From CAZVLE01 sp964627855 (lineage in GTDB: Bacteria > Bacillota > Dethiobacteria > DTU022): a stretch of DNA of 8,201 bases. Shown in pieces: positions 1 to 5,512 of the stretch. The notes under the pieces were generated by a model that searched no databases, had not been told where the DNA came from, and saw nothing but the letters and a program-made list of their open reading frames with translations. A program made the translations under genes and the position numbers. Numbering within the stretch: the first letter of the stretch is position 1; the number at the start of each line of letters is the position of its first letter. The DNA is taken from contig CAZVLE010000023.1 of NCBI GenBank assembly GCA_964627855.1, forward strand, positions 1-8,201, given 5' to 3'.

Positions 1-2
1 CA

Positions 3-920
3 GATCCGGCCAACCGCAATTATCCCGGTGAATTTATTTATGGTGGCGGGCATGTGATCGAGGATTTGGTGGCAGGTAAAGAAGTACGCCTGGAAGCGAC
101 GGCTTACGGGACTGATTGTTATCCCCTTAAGAAAATAGCAACCAGCTTTCGACTTTCTGAAATAAATGAAGCCACCCTCTATAACCCCCGCAATGCTTAT
201 CAGAATTATAACGTGGCTGTTAACCTCGGCCAAAATACGATCTACACCTACATGGGAGTGCTGAAGCCAAACATTGGCAATGCCAACTACAGCTCCGCCG
301 GCCAGCTCAGTCCCCTCTTTAATGATCCTTACCTGAAAACAATCGGTATCGGCAGCCGGATCTTTTTGGGCGGCGGCATCGGCTATGTCGCCTGGCATGG
401 CACCCAACACAACCCCTCCGCCGAGAGAGGCAGCAATGGTACTCCCTTGGGACCGGCCGCAACCCTGGCCCTGGTCGGAGATCTCAAGCAGATGCAGCAT
501 CGCTGGCTCAGGGGTTTAAGCTATCTTGGTTACGGTGTTACTCTGCAGGTTGGCCTGGGCATACCCATCCCCATTCTCAACGAAGAGATTATGGGTTACT
601 GTGCCATTAAAGACGATCAAATCTACGCTCCTATTGTTGACTACGATCGTGCCTATCCGTACCGGGAAAGCGGTAACCTCGGTCTGGTTAGTTATAGCCA
701 GTTGAAAAGCGGCTCTATCGAGATAAAGGGTAAGAAAGTGCCAACCGCATCACTTTCAAGCTATGCCGGTGCCCGGGAAATTGCTGTTGCTCTCAAAGAT
801 TGGATCGCAACAGGGCAATTTTTCCTGACCAGTCCCGCAGCGGCCCTGCCCTCGGTTGAGGCCGGTATCTCCCTTAAAACAATGCCGCAGCGCGATCCTG
901 CAGAAAGGGAGAAGCAATAA
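3..920 (+). CDS. Homocysteine biosynthesis protein, COG1900/DUF39 family (5' end outside window)
   Basis: The frame is open from the first bases of the window. Family-like sequence (Asp-Pro-Ala-Asn-Arg-Asn-Tyr-Pro, then Tyr-Gly-Gly-Gly-His) lies upstream of the GTG at 54, so that GTG is internal and the gene starts before the window. About 305 C-terminal residues are present. Visible marks include a cysteine in a GTDCYP motif (codon 117-119), a glycine-rich GSRIFLGGGIGYVAWHGTQ stretch around 354-410, and GYCAIKDDQIYAPI near the C-terminus. Family knowledge: COG1900 proteins act with a NIL/ferredoxin partner in making homocysteine from aspartate semialdehyde with sulfide-derived sulfur, in methanogens and many anaerobes, and conserved cysteines are thought to carry persulfide. 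The protein is cytoplasmic. The next gene, which overlaps it by one base, is exactly that partner, which supports the call. The detailed chemistry is inferred from homologues. Confidence 0.93.
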   Translation, partial: DPANRNYPGEFIYGGGHVIEDLVAGKEVRLEATAYGTDCYPLKKIATSFRLSEINEATLYNPRNAYQNYNVAVNLGQNTIYTYMGVLKPNIGNANYSSAGQLSPLFNDPYLKTIGIGSRIFLGGGIGYVAWHGTQHNPSAERGSNGTPLGPAATLALVGDLKQMQHRWLRGLSYLGYGVTLQVGLGIPIPILNEEIMGYCAIKDDQIYAPIVDYDRAYPYRESGNLGLVSYSQLKSGSIEIKGKKVPTASLSSYAGAREIAVALKDWIATGQFFLTSPAAALPSVEAGISLKTMPQRDPAEREKQ

Positions 921-1345
921 TGCTTAAACAGAAAATAGTGTTACGTTTTCCACCTAATATTGTTGAACAGCCGGTGATCTACCACCTGATCAAGGATTTC
1001 GATTTAATGGTCAACATCCTCAGGGCTGATATTAATCCCAAAAAAGAAGGCCGCCTGATGATGGAGTTAAGTGGTGCCGAGGATAACTACCGGAAAGCCC
1101 TGGAGTGGTTGAAAGAGAAAGGGCTCAGCGTGATGACCCTTGATCAGCAGATTATCTGGCGTTCTGACCTTTGCACCCACTGTGGCGCCTGTACTGTAAT
1201 TTGTCCCACCGAAGCCCTGATCTTTGAACGTCCTGAGATGACAGTTCGCTTCATCGAAGAAAAGTGTATCGTCTGTGAGATCTGCCTGCGGGCCTGTCCG
1301 GCCAGGGCCATGGAGACCCTGGTTGATAATGCCGGAGCCGGATGA
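920..1345 (+). CDS. NIL domain-containing 4Fe-4S ferredoxin, partner of the COG1900 protein
   Basis: The 141-residue protein has two parts. Residues about 4-75 match a NIL domain, the small ACT-like fold also found in MetN transporters and linked to methionine/homocysteine metabolism. Residues 85-126 form a bacterial-type ferredoxin with two CxxCxxCxxxCP clusters (C85, C88, C91, C95 and C116, C119, C122, C126), enough for two [4Fe-4S] centres. The likely role is supplying electrons for sulfur transfer or reduction by the preceding COG1900 enzyme. The ATG at 920 overlaps the previous stop by one base (TAATG) and is preceded by AAAGGGAG at 904-911, so the start is well supported and translation is probably coupled. 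Its stop overlaps the next start. The exact electron donor cannot be read from sequence. Confidence 0.94.
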   Translation: MLKQKIVLRFPPNIVEQPVIYHLIKDFDLMVNILRADINPKKEGRLMMELSGAEDNYRKALEWLKEKGLSVMTLDQQIIWRSDLCTHCGACTVICPTEALIFERPEMTVRFIEEKCIVCEICLRACPARAMETLVDNAGAG

Positions 1346-2079
1346 ACAGCAAGAGGTTTTACCGTCACTTAAACGGTAGCGGCAGGTTAATACCGTTTAC
1401 CGTAACCGTTAAAGAAACTGACCTCTGGATTGCCGTCAGCAGGGATGCCTACAGGGTGGAACTGGTTAAAGAGATTGAGGAAGCTGTATGGCAAAGGCGG
1501 TTGCAAATGGAAGCTTATCTGGCCGCCCACCCGGATTTTAAAAACAGCCTTGAACCCTGTTTTCCCCTGGAAGGTGCCCCCAGGCTAATCAGTGTAATGG
1601 CCCGGGCCGGAAACAGGGCCGGAGTAGGGCCGATGGCGGCGGTAGCTGGTGCCCTGGCCGAAGATATTGGGAGGTTATTACTGCGAGAATCTCCCGAAGT
1701 GATTGTAGAAAATGGCGGCGACCTGTTTATAAAGGTCGAAGAGGCCGTTAAAATAGGCATATATGCCGGCAATTCAAAGCTGAGCGGTAGATTGGCTATG
1801 CGTGTCGATCCCGCAAAGACCCCGCTCGGGGTTTGCACCTCTTCCGGTACTGTGGGTCCATCATTAAGTTTTGGCCGCGCTGATGCTGCTATGGTTCTTT
1901 CACCTGTGGTAGCACTGGCCGATGCAGTTGCCACCGCGCTGGGCAACAGGGTCTCCGGCCCTGAAGACTTCAGCGCGGCCCTGGAGTATGCCCGGGCGAT
2001 AGATGACATCAAGGGGGCTTTGCTGATCTGTGCCGGAAAAATTGCTGCCTGGGGCGATATTGAGCTGATTAAATTATAA
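1342..2079 (+). CDS. UPF0280 (COG2122) family protein, ApbE-like fold, linked to sulfur assimilation
   Basis: The 245-residue product carries the UPF0280 signature blocks: AGVGPMAAVAGALAE at 93-107, VENGGD at 122-127, GVCTSSGTVGPSLSFG at 163-178 with the conserved Cys165, and ALADAVATALGN at 191-202. It has no signal peptide or membrane segment and is probably cytoplasmic. Family knowledge: COG2122 proteins resemble ApbE in fold and often sit beside COG1900 and NIL-ferredoxin genes. In methanogens they have been implicated in sulfide-dependent homocysteine/cysteine formation, but no firm enzymatic reaction is assigned. The ATG at 1342 overlaps the ferredoxin stop (ATGA). The ribosome binding site is weak, so translation probably depends on coupling. 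Length and start fit the family. Membership is secure; the mechanism is not. Confidence 0.92.
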   Translation: MNSKRFYRHLNGSGRLIPFTVTVKETDLWIAVSRDAYRVELVKEIEEAVWQRRLQMEAYLAAHPDFKNSLEPCFPLEGAPRLISVMARAGNRAGVGPMAAVAGALAEDIGRLLLRESPEVIVENGGDLFIKVEEAVKIGIYAGNSKLSGRLAMRVDPAKTPLGVCTSSGTVGPSLSFGRADAAMVLSPVVALADAVATALGNRVSGPEDFSAALEYARAIDDIKGALLICAGKIAAWGDIELIKL

Positions 2080-2080
2080 A

Positions 2081-2087
2081 AAGAGGG
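2081..2087 (+). promoter_or_regulatory. Ribosome binding site that fixes a GTG start
   Basis: AAGAGGG lies 8 bases before the GTG at 2096. The ATG at 2088 is in a different frame and too close to this site, so GTG is the best start for the radical SAM gene. Confidence 0.7.
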
Positions 2088-2095
2088 ATGCTCAA

Positions 2096-3643
2096 GTGGC
2101 GAAGCAAAATGTTCTGCTGGTTTACCCTGACTTCATCGAAGCCAGGGGCGCGACTCAACTCAAGGGCAGTTATGCGGAAGGGCTGGCCTCCATATCTGCT
2201 GTTCTCAAAAAAGGCGGGCACCGGGTATCACTTTACCATATGAACGCGCCGGCGGGTCGCGATGAGTTTATGCAGGTTATTTCCGCCTCCCAGGCCGACA
2301 TAGTTGCTTTTACTGCCTGGACCTTTGTTTACCCCTATATCAAAGATTTTAGCCTCTGGAGTAAGCAGGCCCTGCCCCGGGCAATGGTTCTCTGCGGGGG
2401 TTACCATGCCACCCTTGCTCCCGAAGAAGTGATTGCCTCTGAAGGGATGGATGCCATCTGTATCGGTGAGGGCGAACTGCCGATGCTCGAGCTTTGTGAT
2501 CACCTTGACCGGGGCGAGCAATATCTGGATCTACCCAGCTTCTGGTTTAAAAATGATGGACGGGTTATCAGAAACCCGGTCCGCCCCTACCCGGAAAGTC
2601 TTGATGATCTGCCCCTGCCAGACTTTGAACTATTCGATTTTGAAAACTTTCTGTCCTCAAGGATTCAGACAGCGCTGGTGATGCTTTCCCGCGGCTGTAT
2701 CTTTAACTGCACCTATTGTGCCAATCCCCAGCTGCGTGAAATATACCCAAACCGCAGTAACTACGCTCGTTTCCGCAGTCCCCGTAAATCAATTGATTAC
2801 CTGCAGGCCATTTTAAACCGCTATCCCTTTATTCGCTACTTTAATTTTATGGACAGCATTTTACCTCTCAAACGCAAATGGTTCTTCGAGTTTGCCGAGC
2901 TCTACAGCAAGGAGATCAACCTTCCCTATAACTGCCGTCTCCGGTCCGATCTGCTCGACGAAGAGATTGTTGCCCTTCTGAAAAAATCGGGCTGTTACCT
3001 GGCCCACCTCGGTATTGAATCGGGTGATGAAGAAATTCGCAGCCGTTACCTCGGCCGCAAGATCAGCGATGATCAGATTAGGGACTCCTTTCGCCTCCTC
3101 CAGAAATACGCCATACCCACCCTTACCTACAATATTGTCGGACTGCCGCACGAAACACCGGCCCAGGCTTTAAAAACCATCCGTCTCAACGCTGAAGTAG
3201 GAGTTAAACGTTCGGTGACCAGTATCTTCTTTCCCTACCCGAAAACCCGCCTGGCTCAGATTGCCTCTGAGGCGGGCTTTATTGGTGATGAAATCGACTA
3301 CAGGGCTCAGGTAGCACTTGTTCAGCCCCAGTTTTCTAAATATGAAGTTCTCTTTGCCCACCGCTATTTTCGCATGTTTATGGCATTTTATCGTCTGGCT
3401 TTCAAGCTGCCGGAGCCTTATCGCGGAACAGCTGAAAAGATGATTGCCTCTATCTACGCAAGCCGGCTGCTGCCGCGCAGAATCCTTGTTGCCTTGCACT
3501 TCATCTGGGCGGGGCTGTTGAGCAGCACCAAACGTGTGGTGATGCGCTTTGCGCCGGGGAGTTACCTCTGGTTGCGTAACCTGCTTATTCAGTTGCGCGG
3601 CAGGAGCAGGACGGAGATTCGAACGAATAGATTGTCTCCCTAA
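2096..3643 (+). CDS. B12-binding-domain-type radical SAM protein (COG1032), substrate unknown
   Basis: The 515-residue enzyme has an N-terminal Rossmann-like cobalamin-binding-type domain (about 5-140, including the GGYHATLAPEE segment at 101-111). A radical SAM core follows with the cluster motif C201-xxx-C205-xx-C208, in which the three cysteines hold a [4Fe-4S] cluster that cleaves S-adenosylmethionine. GIESG (306-310), GLPHET (349-354) and FPYPKT (379-384) are further core motifs. No DxHxxG cobalamin-ligand motif is visible, so B12 binding, if any, would lack the protein histidine ligand. The C-terminal 100 residues are basic and partly hydrophobic, possibly membrane-associating. The gene starts 16 bases after the UPF0280 stop, so it is probably in the same operon. 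A link to sulfur or methionine metabolism is inferred only from that position; COG1032 enzymes act on very diverse substrates. Confidence 0.9.
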   Translation: MAKQNVLLVYPDFIEARGATQLKGSYAEGLASISAVLKKGGHRVSLYHMNAPAGRDEFMQVISASQADIVAFTAWTFVYPYIKDFSLWSKQALPRAMVLCGGYHATLAPEEVIASEGMDAICIGEGELPMLELCDHLDRGEQYLDLPSFWFKNDGRVIRNPVRPYPESLDDLPLPDFELFDFENFLSSRIQTALVMLSRGCIFNCTYCANPQLREIYPNRSNYARFRSPRKSIDYLQAILNRYPFIRYFNFMDSILPLKRKWFFEFAELYSKEINLPYNCRLRSDLLDEEIVALLKKSGCYLAHLGIESGDEEIRSRYLGRKISDDQIRDSFRLLQKYAIPTLTYNIVGLPHETPAQALKTIRLNAEVGVKRSVTSIFFPYPKTRLAQIASEAGFIGDEIDYRAQVALVQPQFSKYEVLFAHRYFRMFMAFYRLAFKLPEPYRGTAEKMIASIYASRLLPRRILVALHFIWAGLLSSTKRVVMRFAPGSYLWLRNLLIQLRGRSRTEIRTNRLSP

Positions 3644-3704
3644 ACACCCTTAGAGACAGCGTAACACTCCTTCCCGCCTGCGCTGTTGTGTCTTAGCCGC
3701 TCTG

Positions 3705-3733
3705 TTGAATCAGATCGTCAGATCAGTTATAAT
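3705..3733 (+). promoter_or_regulatory. Sigma-A-type promoter of the tRNA-Thr gene
   Basis: TTGAAT (3705-3710) and a perfect TATAAT (3728-3733) are separated by 17 bases. Transcription would start near 3740, just before the mature tRNA 5' end at 3746. Position and match quality make this a convincing dedicated promoter. Confidence 0.85.
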
Positions 3734-3745
3734 ACAGGTGTACAG

Positions 3746-3821
3746 GCCGGCATAGCTCAATTGGTAGAGCAGCTGAATCGTAATTAGCATGTTGGGGGTT
3801 CAAGTCCTCTTGCCGGCTCCA
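3746..3821 (+). tRNA. tRNA-Thr (anticodon CGT), CCA encoded
   Basis: A full cloverleaf can be folded. The acceptor stem pairs GCCGGCA (3746-3752) with TGCCGGC (3811-3817). The D stem is GCTC/GAGC with an 8-base loop. The anticodon stem is GCTGA (3772-3776)/TTAGC (3784-3788) with one G-T pair and the loop ATCGTAA, giving anticodon CGT (3779-3781), which reads ACG. The variable loop is ATGTT, the T arm is GGGGG/CCTCT with loop TTCAAGT, the discriminator is T3818, and CCA is encoded at 3819-3821. The body is close to Bacillus tRNA-Thr. Position 32 is A3777 where a pyrimidine is usual, and the T stem has two G-T pairs. The 3' half is the target of the downstream insertion, and the gene has stayed intact. 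Confidence 0.95.
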
Positions 3822-3822
3822 T
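3789..3822 (+). repeat. attL-like direct repeat: 3' end of tRNA-Thr (copy 1)
   Basis: These 34 bases, from the variable loop through the CCA end plus one base, recur exactly at 4506-4539 in the same orientation. Similarity stops sharply on both sides (C3788 versus T4505, C3823 versus A4540). Duplicating a tRNA 3' end around an insert is the usual mark of site-specific integration by a tyrosine recombinase. Confidence 0.85.
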
Positions 3823-3825
3823 CAT

Positions 3826-3868
3826 AAGAGTCAGGGGTTTGGATCTATCTTCCAAATCCATGACTCTT
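3826..3868 (+). terminator. Long imperfect hairpin just after tRNA-Thr, possible terminator
   Basis: An 18-base arm (3826-3843) pairs with 3851-3868 with a single G/A mismatch and one G-T pair, around the 7-base loop TCTATCT. It starts 4 bases after the tRNA CCA end. The stem is very strong, but only a short T run follows (TTTGACAATTTAT), so intrinsic termination is plausible rather than certain. It also lies between the convergent tRNA and toxin transcription units. An alternative role is as a recombination or accessory site next to the attachment repeat. Confidence 0.5.
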
Positions 3869-3924
3869 TGACAATTTATAAGAGCTATATATACATATCA
3901 ATGCAATCTTTGTTTTTGTCGATA

Positions 3925-4188
3925 TTACTCATAATGAGTCCACATAGACAGCACTTTTATTTTTTTCTCCTTCTCTAACACTACATAAATTAAGCGGTGT
4001 TTAATGTTAATTCTTCTGGAATATTGTCCGGACAGATCTCCTACCAGTTTTTCGTATGATGGCGGGTTTTGATATGGATCTGTTTTCATTATTTTTAAAA
4101 GGGTTTTCGCTTTGCTGTCAAGCCCGGCTTGCTCCAATTTCCGGGCATCTTTTTCAGCACGTTTTGTAAAGACAATTAAATATCCCAT
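3925..4188 (-). CDS. Txe/YoeB-family toxin (RelE superfamily mRNA endonuclease)
   Basis: The 87-residue protein has the size and ending of the Txe/YoeB group. Family knowledge: YoeB binds the ribosome and cuts mRNA in the A site, and its key residues in E. coli are Glu46, Arg65 and His83 with a terminal Tyr. Here Glu46, Arg65, His85 and Tyr86 fall in matching places, within YEKLVGDLSG, INIKHRLIY and the last residues WTHYE. The SRR before the INIKHRLIY block also matches the YoeB pattern, so the toxin looks intact and active. The ATG at 4188 overlaps the antitoxin end by 13 bases, and GAGGAA within the antitoxin gene serves as ribosome binding site, so translation is coupled to the antitoxin. 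The gene order, antitoxin then toxin, is standard. It lies inside the tRNA-flanked insert. Confidence 0.92.
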   Translation of the reverse strand: MGYLIVFTKRAEKDARKLEQAGLDSKAKTLLKIMKTDPYQNPPSYEKLVGDLSGQYSRRINIKHRLIYVVLEKEKKIKVLSMWTHYE

Positions 4189-4430
4189 CCGATTTCCTCA
4201 GCTGTTTTGCATTCCTCAGCAGGAGTATTAACTCCTTCGATAAGGGCTTCACGCATCCCGGGAACAGATAATAAATATAAAGTTTCCTGGACAGATTTCC
4301 AGTCTTCTTCAGAAACAAGGACTACATTTCCCTTCTTTGCAGTTATTTGCAGAGGTTCGTTTGATGCTATGGCATCTTCTACCAGTTTGTAAATATTTTG
4401 CCTTGCCTTTGTAATAGACACTGTTTTCAT
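4176..4430 (-). CDS. Phd/YefM-family antitoxin
   Basis: The protein has 84 residues if started at the ATG at 4430. The N-terminal half (KTVSITKARQNIYKLVEDAI, then EPLQITAKKGNVVLVSEEDWKSVQETLYLLS) is the typical Phd/YefM DNA-binding and dimerisation fold. The acidic C-terminal tail (about 60-84, ending EEIGWDI) would wrap and neutralise the YoeB-like toxin encoded next. A GTG at 4439 in the same frame would add three residues, but it lies inside the GAGGTG ribosome binding site, so ATG 4430 is preferred. Family knowledge: YefM and the YefM-YoeB complex repress their own promoter. A good promoter with GTAC-type half-sites lies just upstream, which suits autoregulation. The pair is complete and undamaged. 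Confidence 0.92.
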   Translation of the reverse strand: MKTVSITKARQNIYKLVEDAIASNEPLQITAKKGNVVLVSEEDWKSVQETLYLLSVPGMREALIEGVNTPAEECKTAEEIGWDI

Positions 4431-4436
4431 GTAAAT

Positions 4437-4442
4437 CACCTC
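4437..4442 (-). promoter_or_regulatory. Ribosome binding site that fixes the antitoxin start
   Basis: On the minus strand GAGGTG lies 6 bases before the ATG at 4430. The alternative GTG start at 4439 falls within this site and is unlikely to be used. Confidence 0.7.
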
Positions 4443-4448
4443 ATGTCA

Positions 4449-4477
4449 ATAATATAGTACATAACTACGTACGTCAA
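4449..4477 (-). promoter_or_regulatory. Promoter and probable operator of the toxin-antitoxin operon
   Basis: On the minus strand TTGACG (4472-4477) and TATTAT (4449-4454) are 17 bases apart. Transcription would start near 4442, leaving only about a dozen bases before the antitoxin ATG, with the ribosome binding site at the very 5' end of the mRNA. The spacer holds an imperfect dyad, GTACAT (4457-4462) and ACGTAC (4467-4472), on the plus strand. YefM-type repressors recognise TGTACA-like hexamers, so autorepression here is a reasonable inference. Confidence 0.75.
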
Positions 4478-4505
4478 GGCAGGTGGTTTTCCTCCCAGTT
4501 GCCGT

Positions 4506-4539
4506 ATGTTGGGGGTTCAAGTCCTCTTGCCGGCTCCAT
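4506..4539 (+). repeat. attR-like direct repeat: displaced tRNA-Thr 3' end (copy 2)
   Basis: This is an exact 34-base copy of 3789-3822. The sequence before it does not resemble the 5' part of a tRNA, so it is a fragment and not a second tRNA gene. It marks the far end of the insertion. The antisense of this fragment gives spurious open frames of the ARGLEPPT type often mis-annotated as proteins. Confidence 0.85.
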
Positions 4540-4555
4540 ATTTGCCTTGCTAGGG

Positions 4556-4582
4556 GCCCGGGTTTTGATCCGGGCTTCTTCC
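4556..4582 (+). terminator. Rho-independent terminator, probably the original tRNA-Thr terminator
   Basis: GCCCGG (4556-4561) pairs with CCGGGC (4570-4575), with an extra G-T pair closing a TTTTGA loop, followed by the pyrimidine-rich TTCTTCCT. It starts 17 bases after the displaced tRNA end, where a tRNA terminator would have been before the insertion. Today it would serve only transcripts reading through the element. Confidence 0.65.
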
Positions 4583-4694
4583 TGATTAATTCTCCAGCAA
4601 CTGCGATAAAGGCGAAGCGAAGATGGTCGCAATATGCAGCGAAATGGACAAATGTGTATATTAATGTTAATAATATCCATATTAATATAGAATA

Positions 4695-4731
4695 TTGACA
4701 ATATATGATATATTTGATAACGTATTTATCA
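4695..4731 (+). promoter_or_regulatory. Candidate promoter with a dyad, upstream of the GYF array
   Basis: A perfect -35 box TTGACA (4695-4700) is followed after 17 bases by TAACGT (4718-4723), a weak -10 keeping the key T, A and final T. The -10 lies inside the dyad TGATAA...TTATCA (4715-4731), which could be an operator. A competing candidate closer to the gene is TTGAAA (4773-4778) with TGTAAC (4796-4801), also 17 bases apart. Which one is used cannot be decided from sequence. Confidence 0.4.
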
Positions 4732-4852
4732 TCACTAGGTTTCTTGCTAAAAATATTTATCGTGCTAATTGTTTGAAAAAGATACATTAAATGGGTGTAA
4801 CTTAATAGCTAGCCTGGACGAAAGAAAAAATTTAGCAAGGAGGAACCATTAA

Positions 4853-5506
4853 ATGTCAAACTATTGGTATCTTTATCAGAACCAGCAGCAATCGGGTCCT
4901 TACAGCTGGGAACAACTTCATCACTATGCGAGCACCGGGGCCATCAACCGCATGGATCTGGTCTGGAGTGAGGGCATGGCCGAGTGGGCCCGTGCCGATC
5001 AGATTCCCAGGCTCTTTCCCCCGGCCGCTCCCAATCCTCCTTCGGCAGCACCACCTCCACTGGGACAACCGGCTGCCCAGGCCTATTCAAGTTCTTATAA
5101 TGCATCTCATCTGGCAGGGCAAAAATCGTCGACCGGCATGGAACCGAACGTGGCTGCCCTGCTCAGCTATATCCTGGGCTGGTTGACCGGTTTAATATTT
5201 TTCCTAATCGAAAAAGATAACAAGTTTGTCAAGTTTCATGCTATGCAATCGATCGTATTTTTTGGAGGGCTGACCCTGCTGCAAATCCTGCTCGGCATCT
5301 TTACTTCGGTGATCTGGTCAGTACTCTGGAGAGGTGTTGGAACCTGGGCAGCATGGTCTACTGTAACCGGCCTGCTCGGTATCCTCTCTACCCTGATCTG
5401 GCTGGCAACCGTGATCCTGGCCATTGTTGCCATGGTCAAAGCTTACAAGGGTGAAATATTTAAGCTGCCTGTTGCCGGGGGTATTGCCGAAAAACAGCTT
5501 TACTAA
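4853..5506 (+). CDS. GYF_2 (DUF4339) domain protein with DUF4870/Tic20-like membrane domain
   Basis: The 217-residue protein opens with a GYF_2 domain (about 4-56: WYLYQ, GPYSWEQL, DLVWSEGMAEW, IPRLFP). A proline/alanine-rich linker (57-80) follows, then a membrane domain from about 98: PNVAALLSYILGWLTGLIFFLIE, the KDNKFVKFHAMQS loop and two or three more hydrophobic segments (132-158, 172-195). That ordering, with the charged loop before the second helix, is typical of DUF4870 (COG3671, Tic20-like). No reaction is known. GYF-type domains usually bind proline-rich peptides, so the N-terminal domain is probably a cytoplasmic protein-interaction module. AAGGAGG lies 9 bases before the ATG, an excellent ribosome binding site. 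It is the first of three consecutive GYF_2 genes, and the next starts 58 bases later, so co-transcription is likely. Confidence 0.88.
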   Translation: MSNYWYLYQNQQQSGPYSWEQLHHYASTGAINRMDLVWSEGMAEWARADQIPRLFPPAAPNPPSAAPPPLGQPAAQAYSSSYNASHLAGQKSSTGMEPNVAALLSYILGWLTGLIFFLIEKDNKFVKFHAMQSIVFFGGLTLLQILLGIFTSVIWSVLWRGVGTWAAWSTVTGLLGILSTLIWLATVILAIVAMVKAYKGEIFKLPVAGGIAEKQLY

Positions 5507-5512
5507 GGTTAA

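Larger units (their letters stand above)
3789..4539. mobile_element. Mini-element integrated in tRNA-Thr, carrying only a toxin-antitoxin operon
   Basis: Two exact 34-bp copies of the tRNA-Thr 3' end bound the element, 717 bp apart. Inside are a YoeB-like toxin and a Phd/YefM-like antitoxin on the minus strand, their promoter and an 18-bp-stem hairpin. The base composition is clearly AT-richer than the operon upstream. The tRNA keeps a complete 3' end supplied by copy 1, and copy 2 followed by a GC-rich terminator looks like the displaced original end. This is the standard arrangement for tRNA-integrated islands. No integrase, excisionase or replication gene is visible. The element may be a deletion remnant held by the toxin-antitoxin pair, or a non-autonomous element moved by an integrase encoded elsewhere. 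Confidence 0.7.
4540..4852 (+). other. AT-rich intergenic region before the GYF-domain gene array
   Basis: No convincing gene is present. The first 45 bases contain the displaced terminator. Bases about 4590-4650 have mixed composition and show nothing recognisable. From about 4655 to 4780 the sequence is very AT-rich, with runs such as ATATTAAT, a TGATAA/TTATCA dyad (4715-4720 and 4726-4731) and candidate promoters. The last part holds AAGGAGG (4837-4843), the ribosome binding site of the next gene. No riboswitch family could be recognised. Confidence 0.7.

Noticed and set aside
54..56. GTG as the start of the homocysteine-biosynthesis gene
   Set aside because: The frame stays open to the window edge and the residues before it fit the family, so this valine codon is internal.
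1515..2012. Long antisense open frame opposite the UPF0280 gene
   Set aside because: The plus strand encodes a clear conserved family in the overlapping frame. The antisense product is Ser/Ala/Pro-rich with no recognisable domain.
2861..3499. Antisense open frames opposite the radical SAM gene
   Set aside because: The radical SAM protein is conserved over this part (GIESG, GLPHET). The antisense frames lack ribosome binding sites and motifs.
3633..3686. Hairpins after the radical SAM gene (TGTCTC/GAGACA and ACAGCG/CGCTGT)
   Set aside because: The stems are only 6 bp with loops of 14 to 19 bases and no T run, so they do not support an operon terminator. Where transcription ends remains open.
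4506..4539. Second tRNA gene
   Set aside because: Only the 3' half is present. No D arm, anticodon arm or 5' acceptor strand lies upstream.
4483..4698. Plus-strand open frame of 71 codons over the same region
   Set aside because: It runs through the attachment repeat and terminator, has no ribosome binding site, and ends in low-complexity AT-rich sequence.
4446..4787. Antisense open frames of 75 and 113 codons across the displaced tRNA end
   Set aside because: They translate the complement of a tRNA 3' fragment, giving the familiar spurious ARGLEPPT-like peptide. They have no ribosome binding site or domain and cross a terminator and promoter region.
4790..4845. Possible riboswitch in the leader of the first GYF gene
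   Set aside because: No conserved riboswitch core, such as that of cyclic di-GMP, SAM or cobalamin classes, could be matched; only short pairings are visible.
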